The notes below the pieces were generated by a model. It had not been told where the DNA came from, did not search any database, and saw only the letters and a program-made list of their open reading frames with translations. Positions 1-11,600 of a DNA stretch of 64,000 nt are shown here, piece after piece. The stretch is from Misgurnus anguillicaudatus (lineage: Eukaryota; Chordata; Actinopteri; Cypriniformes; Cobitidae), in NCBI RefSeq assembly GCF_027580225.2, contig NC_073357.2, positions 41,006,001-41,070,000 of the forward strand, given 5' to 3'. Position 1 is the first letter of the stretch. Each line of letters begins with the position of its first letter. The translations under genes and the position numbers were made by a program.

Positions 1-559
1 AGCAGTGTATGCATTAAATTGCTTATAAATGCAAGTGCAGCCGTGAGCCTTTAACTTTTGAATTAGGGGCAATGCGAGGATATCAATTGTTTGAATGCAG
101 TACTTGCATTGGGTTTGTCCATCTTAGTAGGCTACTTCTCTGTTTTTATCTTTAGTGTACCCGGCATGTGACATGTTGTGCGAAAGCCTGCCTGTCCCAA
201 ACTTTAAGAACGTGTTTTGGACTGAGCATCAAGACATTGTGGTGTATAAGCGATTTTTTTTTTTTTCAAAAAAGCCAGAGGAAAATTTTTCTGAGTTTTT
301 GCTACAGCACTGATGTGAAAATGTTGGTGATCACTGCAGGACGTTACACCCACATTGCTCTCATAAAAATGCAGAGATGATTACAAATGACAAGAAATAT
401 GATCAAAACAAATGCATGTTTATTAAACATATATGGACTATTACTGTATCTTATAACTTTTTACATATGAAACTTGCTGATTCCATAACTGATTCTTGCT
501 TTTTGACTTGGTTATGTTCTGTGTTTTTTATTCAATGGAGGAATTTGAATGTTTTTGTG

Positions 560-1400
560 TTTGCATTAACCCTTATGTTTTGTAGGGGCCATTTTTGTAT
601 TTTTTGCTCTTAATTTGGCCACAACGTTCTCTCTGTTTAGCAAATGTAATGATTTTTGGATTACACATATTGTAAGAATATACTTTGAAATTTTTCAAAA
701 AACTATACCATGGCAAATTTACTACCCTTTTGTGTTGTTAGTGGCCGAAAAGGCCATTAAAATAAACTTTTGTAAAAAATTTTTTATATAATTCAATGTA
801 CAAACGAGAAATTAAGCTCTGTTTTTTGCACAGGCCTACTAAAGGGTTAATGGGGCCACATAGTGATAAACAGTAAAAATGACAAATTGCCCCTTTTTGA
901 AAAGGAAAACCCACCAATGATCAAGAATAGATGCTAATAAGGGTCATTGCTCTGCAAATAAAAAAAACTGTTGTTATAATGGAAGTCAATGGGACAAAAA
1001 TGGTCACGAACCATAAATGAGGGAGAAAAAATAAAATCGGATGCTGCACAAAAACTAAAAATGCATCAAAGCCAATGTTTTTACTAATCTTTGACATGCC
1101 CAAGACTGTGAAAAAATCCAGTCCACAATCACTTTTTATATTGAAAATCTATAATTTTTCCCCCGAATGGAAATCACCATTTCCCCCCCAGTGACACCAC
1201 TTATGAACTTGACAATTAAAGAGTTAAAATCATGCAATTTTTGTAAACATTTGGTAGTTTTGTACTGAGGTTGATTAACAGATTTATGCAAGAAAAAATA
1301 TTTATCTGATAAAGTTTTACAACAGTTTAATTTGATGGCATTTTTTGGCCACTAACAACCTGAAAGGGTAGTGAATTTGAACAATGCATAAGGGTTAAGC
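560..1400. repeat. degenerate inverted-repeat element
   Basis: GCATTAACCCTTATG at 563-577 is mirrored by CATAAGGGTTAAGC at 1386-1400. Within the arms, ACTACCCTTTTGTGTTGTTA near 720 matches the reverse complement of 1325-1375 (both next to GTGGCC and a run of A). An old TIR DNA element is the best reading; no target duplication was found. Confidence 0.5.
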
Positions 1401-2009
1401 TAGTGTAAGGGGTAAAGAGGCAGTCACAGAAATATATCATACTGTATGGGGAACGTTTAAAGTTTCTATCATTTGTTTTGTAATATTAGAAATGTCATTA
1501 ATTATTTTTTAATGAGTAACACAATAATATAGCACATCTTATTTTTAAAAGTGTAATTGCCCAGCATTGCATGTGGTGTTAAATACTGGTTAATAGAAGC
1601 ATTATAATCATTCATCATGTTGGAGGGCAGAGTTGGAGGCTGTGGGAGCCAGACAGCCTGTGAATATATGAAAGCAATGAGTGCAGCTCAGGACAGCACT
1701 TCACCACCAGACCATGGCTAATGGGAGTTTAACAAGGTATTAAAACATAGAGCATAGACCATTATTTAGACTCCAACCTGACAGACATTCAGAAGAACAA
1801 GCTGAAACAAATCAGCTGAGAGAAGGATTGTCAGCCGTTCATTCATCACCTGAACGATGCTTCTGTTGTGGCTAAGTGTCTTTTCCCCATTGTTTATTTG
1901 TCAAGCAATTTTAATGTTCAGCTCGGCTCACCTCTCTTAATCTTCAAATCCAGAATGGCTCCCCGAGCAGCCTGCCCAGGACTGAGATGAGCCCTGCCTG
2001 CTGGCGTGA

Positions 2010-2240
2010 TCAAAGACTAGTTTTATCCTCTAGAGGGGTGTAGGTTACAGTACCATTCACTTTACGGGTGGTCAAAGGGTCAGATGTACTTGCAACCACA
2101 AAGGAGATAAATCCTAAGAGTAGCAAGCCCAGGGTCAACAGATAGGGTACTGTATGATGTATGAGGCGAGTGGGGACGATATCATGTCCTATGCTTTCAC
2201 GGACCACCACGACTCTATGACCACTTATCTGAATGTCCAT
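2010..2240 (-). CDS. possible small membrane protein or exon, unknown
   Basis: A 76-codon ATG-to-stop frame, starting MDIQISGHRVVVV. The N-terminal part is polar and basic; residues about 33-50 (PYLLTLGLLLLGFISFVV) form a clear hydrophobic segment; the tail STSDPLTTRKVNGTVTY has a sequon (NGT). Composition is more protein-like than other non-adamts18 frames, and the local DNA is richer in GC. No family recognised and no splice structure established. It may be a chance ORF, a one-exon micropeptide, or an exon of a minus-strand gene. Confidence 0.25.
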   Translation of the reverse strand: MDIQISGHRVVVVRESIGHDIVPTRLIHHTVPYLLTLGLLLLGFISFVVASTSDPLTTRKVNGTVTYTPLEDKTSL

Positions 2241-2435
2241 GTGGTGGCTTGAAACCAGAGCTCAGTGATAGGATCAAAAAGTAAGCGACTTTTGAGATTA
2301 GTACTCAGAGTCAGAAACTCAATGTGTCTGTAATGTAGCTCTATTGGTAAAAGGATGGCACACGCAACACCACAGCTGTGGATTTAGTTTCCAGAAAAAA
2401 TGTAAAGCCTAAATTTATTGTAGGTTGCTTTGTTT

Positions 2436-2605
2436 ACACTCTTAAAACGAATGTGTTAAAACAACACAACTAGACACATCTGTGTTATTTTTGGCACAAC
2501 ACACTTTGTGTTGTTTTAACACATCTTGTGTTGTCCCTTTTTTATTCATTTGAACACAAAATCAACACGAAATGACACGTGTAATGTAATAAAATAATAT
2601 GATGT
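2436..2605. repeat. dispersed repeat rich in TGTGTTAAAACAACACA
   Basis: ACACTCTTAAAACGAATGTG opens a stretch of alternating ACAACACA and TGTGTTGTTTTAACAC words with much self-complementarity. It resembles small TIR elements common in cyprinids; precise ends not set. Confidence 0.45.
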
Positions 2606-2999
2606 AATAAAATAATGCATAATGTGTTAAATAGGATAACACAAAACAATAACAAATGGAAACAAAGGGTGAAACTGCATGGCTATGAAGTAGCTTCATC
2701 GTGAGAGAAAGAATTCCTGAAATTGTGTCTCACATAGAGGTCTTCTCTGGTCCAAAGAAACGTACCCGACCCGAAAGTCTTACTGAAGTTGACTTCCGGA
2801 CCAAGAAGATGTCAATTCAAATCTCACTAGCCAATGAAAATAAGTCCCACCCACACAAGAGGTTTGTGCCAGAATGGTAAACATAAAGATTCATAAGTTA
2901 AAAAGCACCAATTGTCCAATTCATGATTTTACATTTTATTTGGTGTGTAAGTGTGTATTAGTACATGTTAATGATATGCAAAAGGTACAAACCCCAAAG

Positions 3000-5900
3000 T
3001 AAACGATGACGCGAGTTATCGTCTCCAGCGTAAATCTCTTTTCTTGCACTAAAACAAACACACGGATTGTAGGCAACAGTTTACTTCCTGGATTCGGAGA
3101 TTTAGAGAAGACCGGCATTATCATAATTCCTCCTGCTTTGGACTAACAGCCTGTAAGTTAACTCCTGTTAGCATTGCATTGTTAGCGAATCTTTCAAACA
3201 TGGTAAGGAGCGCCACATTTTCCGGCTGATGTCAGAGGTATTCAGGTCCATGACAACGTACAGGTTAGCTGACCAATCAGGGACAGTTTTGTACAAAATC
3301 CATGCATTTCAGGAAGACAGGGAAATCATGGAGCTACAACAATGTACGGTATTTGGAACATTATGTGTTTTTTAAGCATAAACCATGCAAACACATTATA
3401 TTATACTAAATACTGAAAATAACGTTGTTTTAGCAATGAAATAGGTGCTCTTTTAAAAACGTAAATTAAAATGCTGAAAGCATGAACGAAAACTCTGGCA
3501 GTGAATGACCATGATTTGCGAAAATGCTTTTCTTTTTTGCTTTGTTTTCAGAATGTTTTTTTTCTTTTCTCATTGTATATTTTTGTTCTTTATTGAATGT
3601 TTGCTTTTAGTTTTATGGGCACAATTTTATACTTGTTTGCATTACAGTTGTGTTTCTCTTCACCATATTCTTTAGTTTGTCTCAACTGTTGAATTCTTAA
3701 AAAGTTCGTAATTTTTACATCAAGGATGCTTTATTATTTAATAATTCAAGAAATCAGTTTTTTTTCAAAAGCTGTCATTTATTCTTTTCATGCATAATGA
3801 TTGGAATCAGTGTGTGCACTATATTTGTACCAAAATGCTGTTGAGATTTGACTTAAATATGAACTTTTATGAAGAGGCCAAGTCTCGCCATTACGGTACA
3901 GAAATGATAGAGTACAACGAACCACAAATGCTGTATCTTTATCTTGATTATTGTATTTGGAGTGTCAGTGTTGCCACTCCTTATCCCCAGGCTCTCTCTG
4001 GTCATTGCGGTAAGTGAAGAAAGAAGCTTCAGAACAAATTACTGCTTGTTCCTCCAACCTATCCACTCCTGCAATTTTTATATTTCCACACATGGGGGAA
4101 AAAATACCCAAAACAACAATATTTAGGCTGCAATTACTGGAGAGTAAAATTCTATGTCTGACAGCGCATGAAAGATGATGGTTTTGAATGGTCAAACACG
4201 CCACTCCGAAGATTCTTCTTCTTCAGACCGCTACGCTAAAAATAAAGCGAGCCGGCCTGCTTGCTCGCTGCAAACAAGGACACAATGGAGGCTCGCTGTG
4301 AGGTCTACATTAATGCTCTTCAGCCAGCATAAATCAGATGGTAATAAGATGCAGAGTGTTTACTGCTCGAGTAAATTTCTGAGCTTTCATGTACAATAAA
4401 TAAACACTGACGTTTAAAAGACTACAGGAACGAAATAAATGAGCATGTAGGTGTGTGTTTGTGTCTGTGTTTGTGTGTAATTGATAGATCACAGTGAAAG
4501 TCCTTTACCAGCAGACTCCCAGGTGCCTCCTCTCCCACAAATGATCTTCCTCTTACCTAAAGCCTGTAGGGCTGAAGCCCACCTGCGGTGGTATTTTACA
4601 CAGGTACTGTTTTTCCAGACAGAAACAGCATGTCATAGTCGTCCTCTCTACATCAAAAAACACTCAATTTTAATTCAAGTGTGCTTTATTGGCATGACAA
4701 ATGTTTTGTTGCAAAGTATTTACATACAAATACACAAAGAAGGCAGTACAATTAACAAAGAAGTTACTTAGTAAAGGAATATAAATGAAAAACATACATG
4801 TTATTGGCAAATAAGCATAATACCAGTTTTGTAATTTGAGAGATTTTGCATCTGTCTTTTTAAAATCATGAGCATAAATTGATCCTGAGATAGACAGATT
4901 TGTCTAGCTGTCCATAAAGAAAGTCTTGAGCCCTAAAAACCCTCTGGGCTACAAAAAATGAGGATGAGGTTTATAGATAAATATATAACATTGTAATTGG
5001 CTGTATTAAATTTTATGCTTTTTGTGTATTAGATGAAAACAGTATTTATTACATATATGTAATTTCCTTTCAAATAGATGTGGACAGATTTTTTCTGTTA
5101 AGCGAAGCACCATGAATTGCATGTGCTCATGACCCAGCTGAGATCTTCTCAAGGGGATGTAACATTTTTAAATATATTGTTTTCATTTATAATCCTATTC
5201 CCTTAATACGTTGTCTGTTTTTCGCTGTTCTACACCGAAGGTAAAAAAAAACTTTACAGCCTCTTTACTGGATGTATTCAAACAATTCCATCATAGGGAT
5301 AAGGCACTTAAGATTTTATGGTTCAACTCAGATGGCTTTTAAGAGGAGACGGATGAGGAGGCTTGATCCCAGATTAAGAAGTCATTATCTAGTCTTATCA
5401 GATGGTACAGCATTGTTTAATACAAATCCAAAGTCTTTTTTCTTGTCTCATAGCTAAGCCACCCTCATGCACCCACACAGACTTACACATGCTCGCTTGA
5501 TTATTTGTACTATGCTGACACTCTTTTGAAGTCCAGAAAACACTGACATAGTGCAAGAGTGATGCTCTTTCAGCAGCCTTGGTTCCAGCAGTATTTTTCT
5601 CATTTATTTTTTTTGCAGAGGGATTACAGAAAATCTAAACCATGAACTAAACCAATCAGCTCTGAAATTAATCACTACAAACTTTTTGTTGATTTTTTTA
5701 TCTTAGAAAAAGACTGAGGTACAAGATTGCGTATTTGGGCAATGATTTACTCATCCCATGAATAATTGCAAATGATCACATAAAGCAATAAAACATATCT
5801 GACCTATAGTTTTTTGAAGGGGGTAAGAATTTAATTTTTAATAAGTTTACACAAGCAATGTTTTATCATTTATAGGCACTTGTGCAATCTGAGAAAACCT

Positions 5901-7899
5901 TTTGTCAGGATTATAGATAGATCAGTTCTTTACTGAAACGTGGCCATCTCATTCCTTATAACGCCAATTGTTTCAAACGTATTTCTCTAGAAAAAAACTA
6001 ATGGGATTTTTCCTTAAGAAACTTGAGTTCATGTTTAGGTTTTATGTCTTGAAGCCAAAGATGATATCAAGAATGTATTCTCCAGGGTATAGGGTGAAGT
6101 CAAGAGGTCAGTATTGTAAGGCATTTTTACAATTTCCTAAACTTTTTGGGGTTTCAGTAACACAGTCAAATAAATAGTTGGGGCAACTGCCACTCTGAAG
6201 TATATTGATTTATTTCACGGATTATGATTTATGAGCCTTCAATAGTCAACATTCTGGTCTGGATACCACAGTTATTTAGTTAAAAAAAATCCAGAGCTCT
6301 ATTATTGACAATACAATATGGCTGCATTGGGTGCTGAGTAGAATTTAGTTTTCATAAGATTTATAGGCTTATACCAATTACCACTAAATGAATGATTCTT
6401 TACAAACCTGATGTTATCACATACATTCCACGTGATCTGTGCTGTCTGTTTCCTCATAAATCATTAAAACCTAGCAGGCTAACGTTGAGATCTCTATCAT
6501 TTTCTGGAGATGTGCTTTAACTGACCACACATTATGGTTTCAGTGTTCTCTCTGTTATTAAAACCCAGCATGGGGTAAATTAAGAGCAGATAAAGGCATA
6601 GTTCTCCTCAGCTGGGGCTGCCGCTGCTGCTCCACAACATGCAAACAAATATAAAACAAATGATATGCAGCCACATAAAGACAGGGGAAACAAATGCTCG
6701 CAAATATGAGGTTAGACGTTGAGGTATGACCTCAGTGCCTATTGCATTATTTTGGTTCAATTGTGTAAAAAGTTGGCACGTATGACCATTGAAACCAGCT
6801 TTGAGTTTCACAAAGCTAACCTAAATGGATAAAGATGCATGTTTTAAGAGCCAGTGCCATTCTGATGTTTCAAATTTTTTTCTTTTTATGGTATTCCAGA
6901 ATCCAGAATTGGTCCTATAGCATCTGTAATCAGAAGTCAAGAGCTGGATGGCATAGACAGCCTCATGTTTGGAAAGACATCTATGTGTGAGCCCTGTTTT
7001 TATTTAATGCACTCAATTTACCACACCGCATATACAGTACACCCATATGTCAGCATATGAGCGTTGCTTCATGATATGGTGTGGATGTTGAGCCCACTCC
7101 ATTCAGTGCAGTTAGGGCACGGTTTTATAAACAGGAAAAGAAATATTGGCACACAAATATGCGGTAAATAATAACACTGTAGTCAAAGCAAAGCTCATCT
7201 TCCAGTGGGGCTTGCTGCGGTTGGCTTTGAGAAGCTGAGCCCCCAGCCAACGTTGACTAAAACATCTGACAACAGTTTTTCTAAGGGCTTGTTTTAAAAT
7301 GAGGCTAAAACCTAATGGATTGTAAAGGCGCAGTTTAACTCGCTGAATGATTCTATTCACATGGAGATTTCCTTTGAGCTATTTGTCATATGGTGGACAT
7401 GGTATAGAACGCGGTAAACTTGGCCACCGTTGTTCATTAGCCAAAACCTGAAGCGCCTGAAAAACAAAACAAATTTTAAGATGCTTTTAATCAGAAAGCT
7501 CTTTAAATTGTTATTTAGTGCTTTGGCTCAAACCCTCCTTTATAGGAACGTTTAAAAAATCAAGTAAGAGATCCTTTAATAAATCAGCAAGCAGTAAAAA
7601 CAAACATACAAATCTGTAGGCTACTGTAACGCTCACATTCACACATCAGTAGACAGAGCTTTTCTCGTGATAGGACTTTGGAGCCGATGTGTAGTGGTCA
7701 CTAACAGCTGTCCTCTCTCTGGTTATCTCATCTCATGTAGGGAGGAGAAACTCTTATTTGGATAGTGTTAAAACAAAGTATAGATGTCATAAACTATTCC
7801 AGCAAACACTTAGGAGCTTCTGTATCTGTAGCCTACATGTATTATACCCCAAGCCTCACTAAACACGAGCTGAGCTTTTGCTGAACACGTTAATGACAG
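3000..7899. other. intergenic DNA, no gene seen
   Basis: AT-rich, with only short chance ORFs. A stretch around 4660-4740 (TTCAAGTGTGCTTTATTGGC) resembles the 3' tail of a common fish retroposon. A short GT-rich tract lies near 4450-4480. Nothing else supported. Confidence 0.5.
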
Positions 7900-8497
7900 C
7901 AGAATATTTGAAACAAGACCTGACGTGAACGCGCTTCATTATACAGTACAGCGTACAGTATCATAAATCACCCCTCAGCCCATTCACAACTCTTCAGTTT
8001 TAGATCGAACAGATAAACTTTCTCCACAGCGTGTGTTTACTTGCTCGAGCTGGCCATTCGTTTAAAGAGTGTTTCTCATTTCAATGAACTCTGTGATCTC
8101 TGTGCCTGCGCTCATCTGTTTGTCCGACAGTGATGAGCGCTGATACCCTAAATCGCCCGCAGATGCTCGTCGCTTATTGGTGGAAATCCAACCCCCACCT
8201 TTTGCCCATCAGCCGGTGCCACTATCGCCTTGTAGTATACACACGCGCACACACACACACACGCGCACACGCACTCGCTGACTGTCATTGCTCAGCATTC
8301 ACCAGCGCGCTCCCGGACGCTACCTGTACTCGCGAACACGAGCGGGCTGCTTCGCCCTGATGCACCCGGTGGATTTTACTTGAGGGAAAGTGCACATAAA
8401 ACAATTAGCAATGATCGTTTATTGCATTGCATGGATTTGCGGATTGTTCCAGTGCCAGTTTTTGAAGAGGTAACAGGAAAGGTGCACGCATGTCCAT
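7900..8497 (+). promoter_or_regulatory. likely adamts18 promoter and 5' UTR
   Basis: The sequence becomes locally richer in GC and CpG than its surroundings. An inverted CCAAT box (ATTGG, about 8176) is followed by a C-rich CCCCCACC. No convincing TATA box was seen and the transcription start cannot be placed. An AC/GC dinucleotide run lies at 8239-8274. Call rests on position and composition only. Confidence 0.4.
8239..8274. repeat. AC/GC dinucleotide microsatellite
   Basis: Alternating purine-pyrimidine run of AC with GC interruptions, about 225 bp before the start codon. Such tracts can form Z-DNA and vary in length. Confidence 0.8.
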
Positions 8498-8607
8498 ATG
8501 GATTGCATTGTTTTATTGCTCTGGACTTTACAGGTCCCGCTTGTGAACAGCACGTCAATGAGATTGCTGGCCAGCGTGTCGTTTGGGAACTTTGTCAAGG
8601 CAGGTGA
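8431..8607 (+). other. upstream ORF overlapping the adamts18 start
   Basis: An ATG 67 bases before the adamts18 ATG opens a 58-codon frame (MDLRIVPVPV to LCQGR) in a different frame, ending past exon 1. It is a candidate translational control uORF if the 5' UTR includes it. No homology recognised. It overlaps exon 1 and is not proposed as a real protein. Confidence 0.3.
8498..8599 (+). CDS. adamts18: adamts18 exon 1 (signal peptide, first part)
   Basis: Residues 1-34, beginning [12 protein letters not shown]. This is the first ATG after an in-frame TAA at 8471. It parallels the human start MECALLL. The reading frame runs into a stop about 30 bases past the end (TAG at 8630), so an intron is required. 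Ending at AAG|GCAGGT (8599) gives phase 0 and lets FVK join ALLLCC in exon 2, mirroring human VAKALQLCC. The GT donor four bases on (8604) is canonical but would shift exon 2 out of the conserved frame. Start fairly sure, exact end uncertain. Confidence 0.65.
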
Positions 8608-11600
8608 CATGCTGAAATCATTCGTTTATTAGATGTATAATACTCTCGTTTGGTTATTATTCACAAGTTGATGTTTGCTGTGATTTTGCAGGCTCTGCTG
8701 TTGTGTTGCCTTCAGTCTGTGTCATTAAGCGGTGTCACCGGGGGTCTCTATCACGGTCTGTGTCTTAACGCATTGACGTTATTTTTTATCTATTTTCTGA
8801 ACGATGACAAGCGAGTTTGTGTTGCTGGGACTTACTAACTTGCTGGTGAAAAGTTGCTGTATAATTTGGCAAACTGTTTCTCTTACCTGTTTTGCCCTGA
8901 AGCATACCTGTAACCAGACATCTATAAATACCTCCATAAAGCATGCTACACAAAAAGTTTATGATATAAATGTACTTCCAGCTTGTAAGTATCCTTTCCC
9001 TGTGATTGCGCATATGTACTGTATGGATGTGCGCATTAAAGGCATTAATTATAGCTGCCACCAGAGCAAATTATAGTTCTTTTTCCTATTTATTTATTTA
9101 TTTATTTTCATCTGTTTTATATTAACCCAAACATAAATGTGGACACATTTTCTTTGAAATGGACAAAAATATATTTTTTTCTGATGTTAGAACCGTTTTG
9201 CTTACATATTCAGATATGCTTAGCAGACAGATATAAATATGAAAAAGTCAGTTTATAAAACATTAATAAATTATATTACGAAGACATATATTTATCCCTT
9301 ATTATCATATATCAGTGACTTTTTGACTGCATATGCATAACTTTCATTTGTTCAGTGTATTTTTTTCTGGAGTGTAATAACTTTACTGTTATTTTAATAG
9401 GTAAAAAATTAGTAATAGTACATGAGTAGTTGTGTCAAAATATTTAACTGGCAAACTATTAACATTAATGCATTTGGCAGATAGTTTTACCCAAATTGAC
9501 TTCATAGTGAATTCAAGCTATACATTTATTATCACTTTGTGTGTTTTCTGGAAATCAAACCCTTAACCCTTTGCGCTGCTAAGGCAATGCTCTACTAACT
9601 GAGCTACAGGAACATGCAGACTCTGACATTTTACATTGTGTTGTCCCCAGATTATGATATTGCAACACCAGTGGAAGTAGACTCACTCGGCAGCTACATT
9701 TCTCATGATGTGTCAAGGCAAAGTCGGAGCAGGAGATCCCTGTCTGAAGCTGGTGGTCAAGTGCACTATCACGTTTCTGCATTCGGAAAGGACTTACAGC
9801 TAGATCTGCAGCCGTCGCGTGTGCTGGCTGATGGGTTTACTATACAAACACTGGGTGCAGAGGGCATCAACACAGCAATCCCTGACCCTGCTATTCATAA
9901 ATGTCTATACCAAGGTTCCATACGCAACCATTCAGAGTCCTCTGTGGCCATATCCACCTGCACAGGCCTGGTAAGTGTTACTTCTATAATCTCTCTTAAA
10001 AATGTATTTTCTGGTTTTCGATTGGTGTAATGGATAGCAAACATTGCTGCACTAAAGTTGTACTGATAAAACACACACACACACACCCAGCGTATATGTC
10101 TGAAAATGGGTAAACAGGTTCACTGGAGCTCTAAAGTAAACCGAAGCGGAGACATGCTGGAGCGTCAAGCTCTGCTTGACAAATCTTGATCTCACTGTTT
10201 TTCTATAGAGAGGATCACATGTCTCACCTTGGATGGTAGACTACTGTAAAACCATATCCAGAGTTCTGCCTTCCTGTCTCCCTTGTTCCTTACAATTATA
10301 GACGCAGTGAGGATTCAGGCACTTGGCTGGCAGTGCTAATCTTTGCATTGTCCTTTTCATTAGTGCTAGCTTCTCCACAATAAAACAGCAGTGACCCATT
10401 CTTTCAAGATGGTGTGACAACACAATGTGATTTGGAAGCAATTGAATTTGAATAGACTCCTGGTACTCTTTGATCTACTCCCCCATCTTTTAAAAGAACT
10501 TTTCTAAAGGATGGCCCAAGCTATAGGTGATTCTCCCAGCAGTCTAATGATGCCCCTATTTTACATATACAGGACACCAAACAGGACCTTCGTGTCCTTT
10601 TGGATTTTGTGCTTAAATGTAAAGAGGAAAAGGGATATGTCCAAGTAAAAAGGGGTCTTACTTTCTCTTTCACCCTCACTTTCTTTTCCCGTTCTTTGTT
10701 GGAATGAGAAAGAACGAGTCACGGAGGACTTTAACCCTTCCATGTCATCTCCACAGGATGAGGAGCTTTGGATTAAGTACAAATGAGAATCTATTCATCC
10801 CACGGCTGAGCTGTTGTGAAAAGCCGAGGAGGAGAGATAGAGAGAGAGAGTGAGAGAGAAAGGTTATGTGTGGTGAGAACCCAAGTGCAGAAGTAAAATA
10901 AATGCTTCTGTGGATAAAAAAGCCCAAAGCCAGTACATTCAAAGGTAGTCCTGTCCATTAAGGTACTGAGTGGATGAAAGCCTGATTTGCTTGGTCTAGT
11001 CCTCTTACTCTCTGTTAAACAGTGTACAGCATACCAGATGGAGAGGGATTCTGTTGTTAATTGAAGAACAGGCAGTCTTGGCCTTTGAATCAGGAAGAGG
11101 GGGATTTACTCTCTAAATCCTGCTTCATTTAAGTTTTTAATTACTGTGCTCTCGGCGCCCTTCAGCTGCTATTATCACTTGCTTCGAATGGATTCTCTGA
11201 CCTCAGATTTCACTGCCTGATCAAACAAGAACTTTGCTCCCGTTTAATTCTGGTACTGAGGTTTTAAGTCGTCCTGGTGCATTTCTAGCCTGAAACAACA
11301 AATCTGATGATCACAATGCAGCGGATTAGTTGGTGTATTCATTTATATGGAGATTCTCTAGGTGGGCAACATCTATGATAGCATCACAATTTTAAATAAC
11401 AGGTTGAGCTTCTAAAGTCGGTGTGATGTGGGCTGTGGTTTCCTGTTTAGAGGTAATAGTGGCAGAACTTCGACCGTATGAAACTTTGGGTCGCATGGCT
11501 GTGCAAGTTCAGAGTTGCATTACTAGCCTGTAGGCATAAGTAAATTCACATCCTTCACAGCTTTTTCTGGGTCAGCCTTCCATATGGGTGTTGACAAGTT

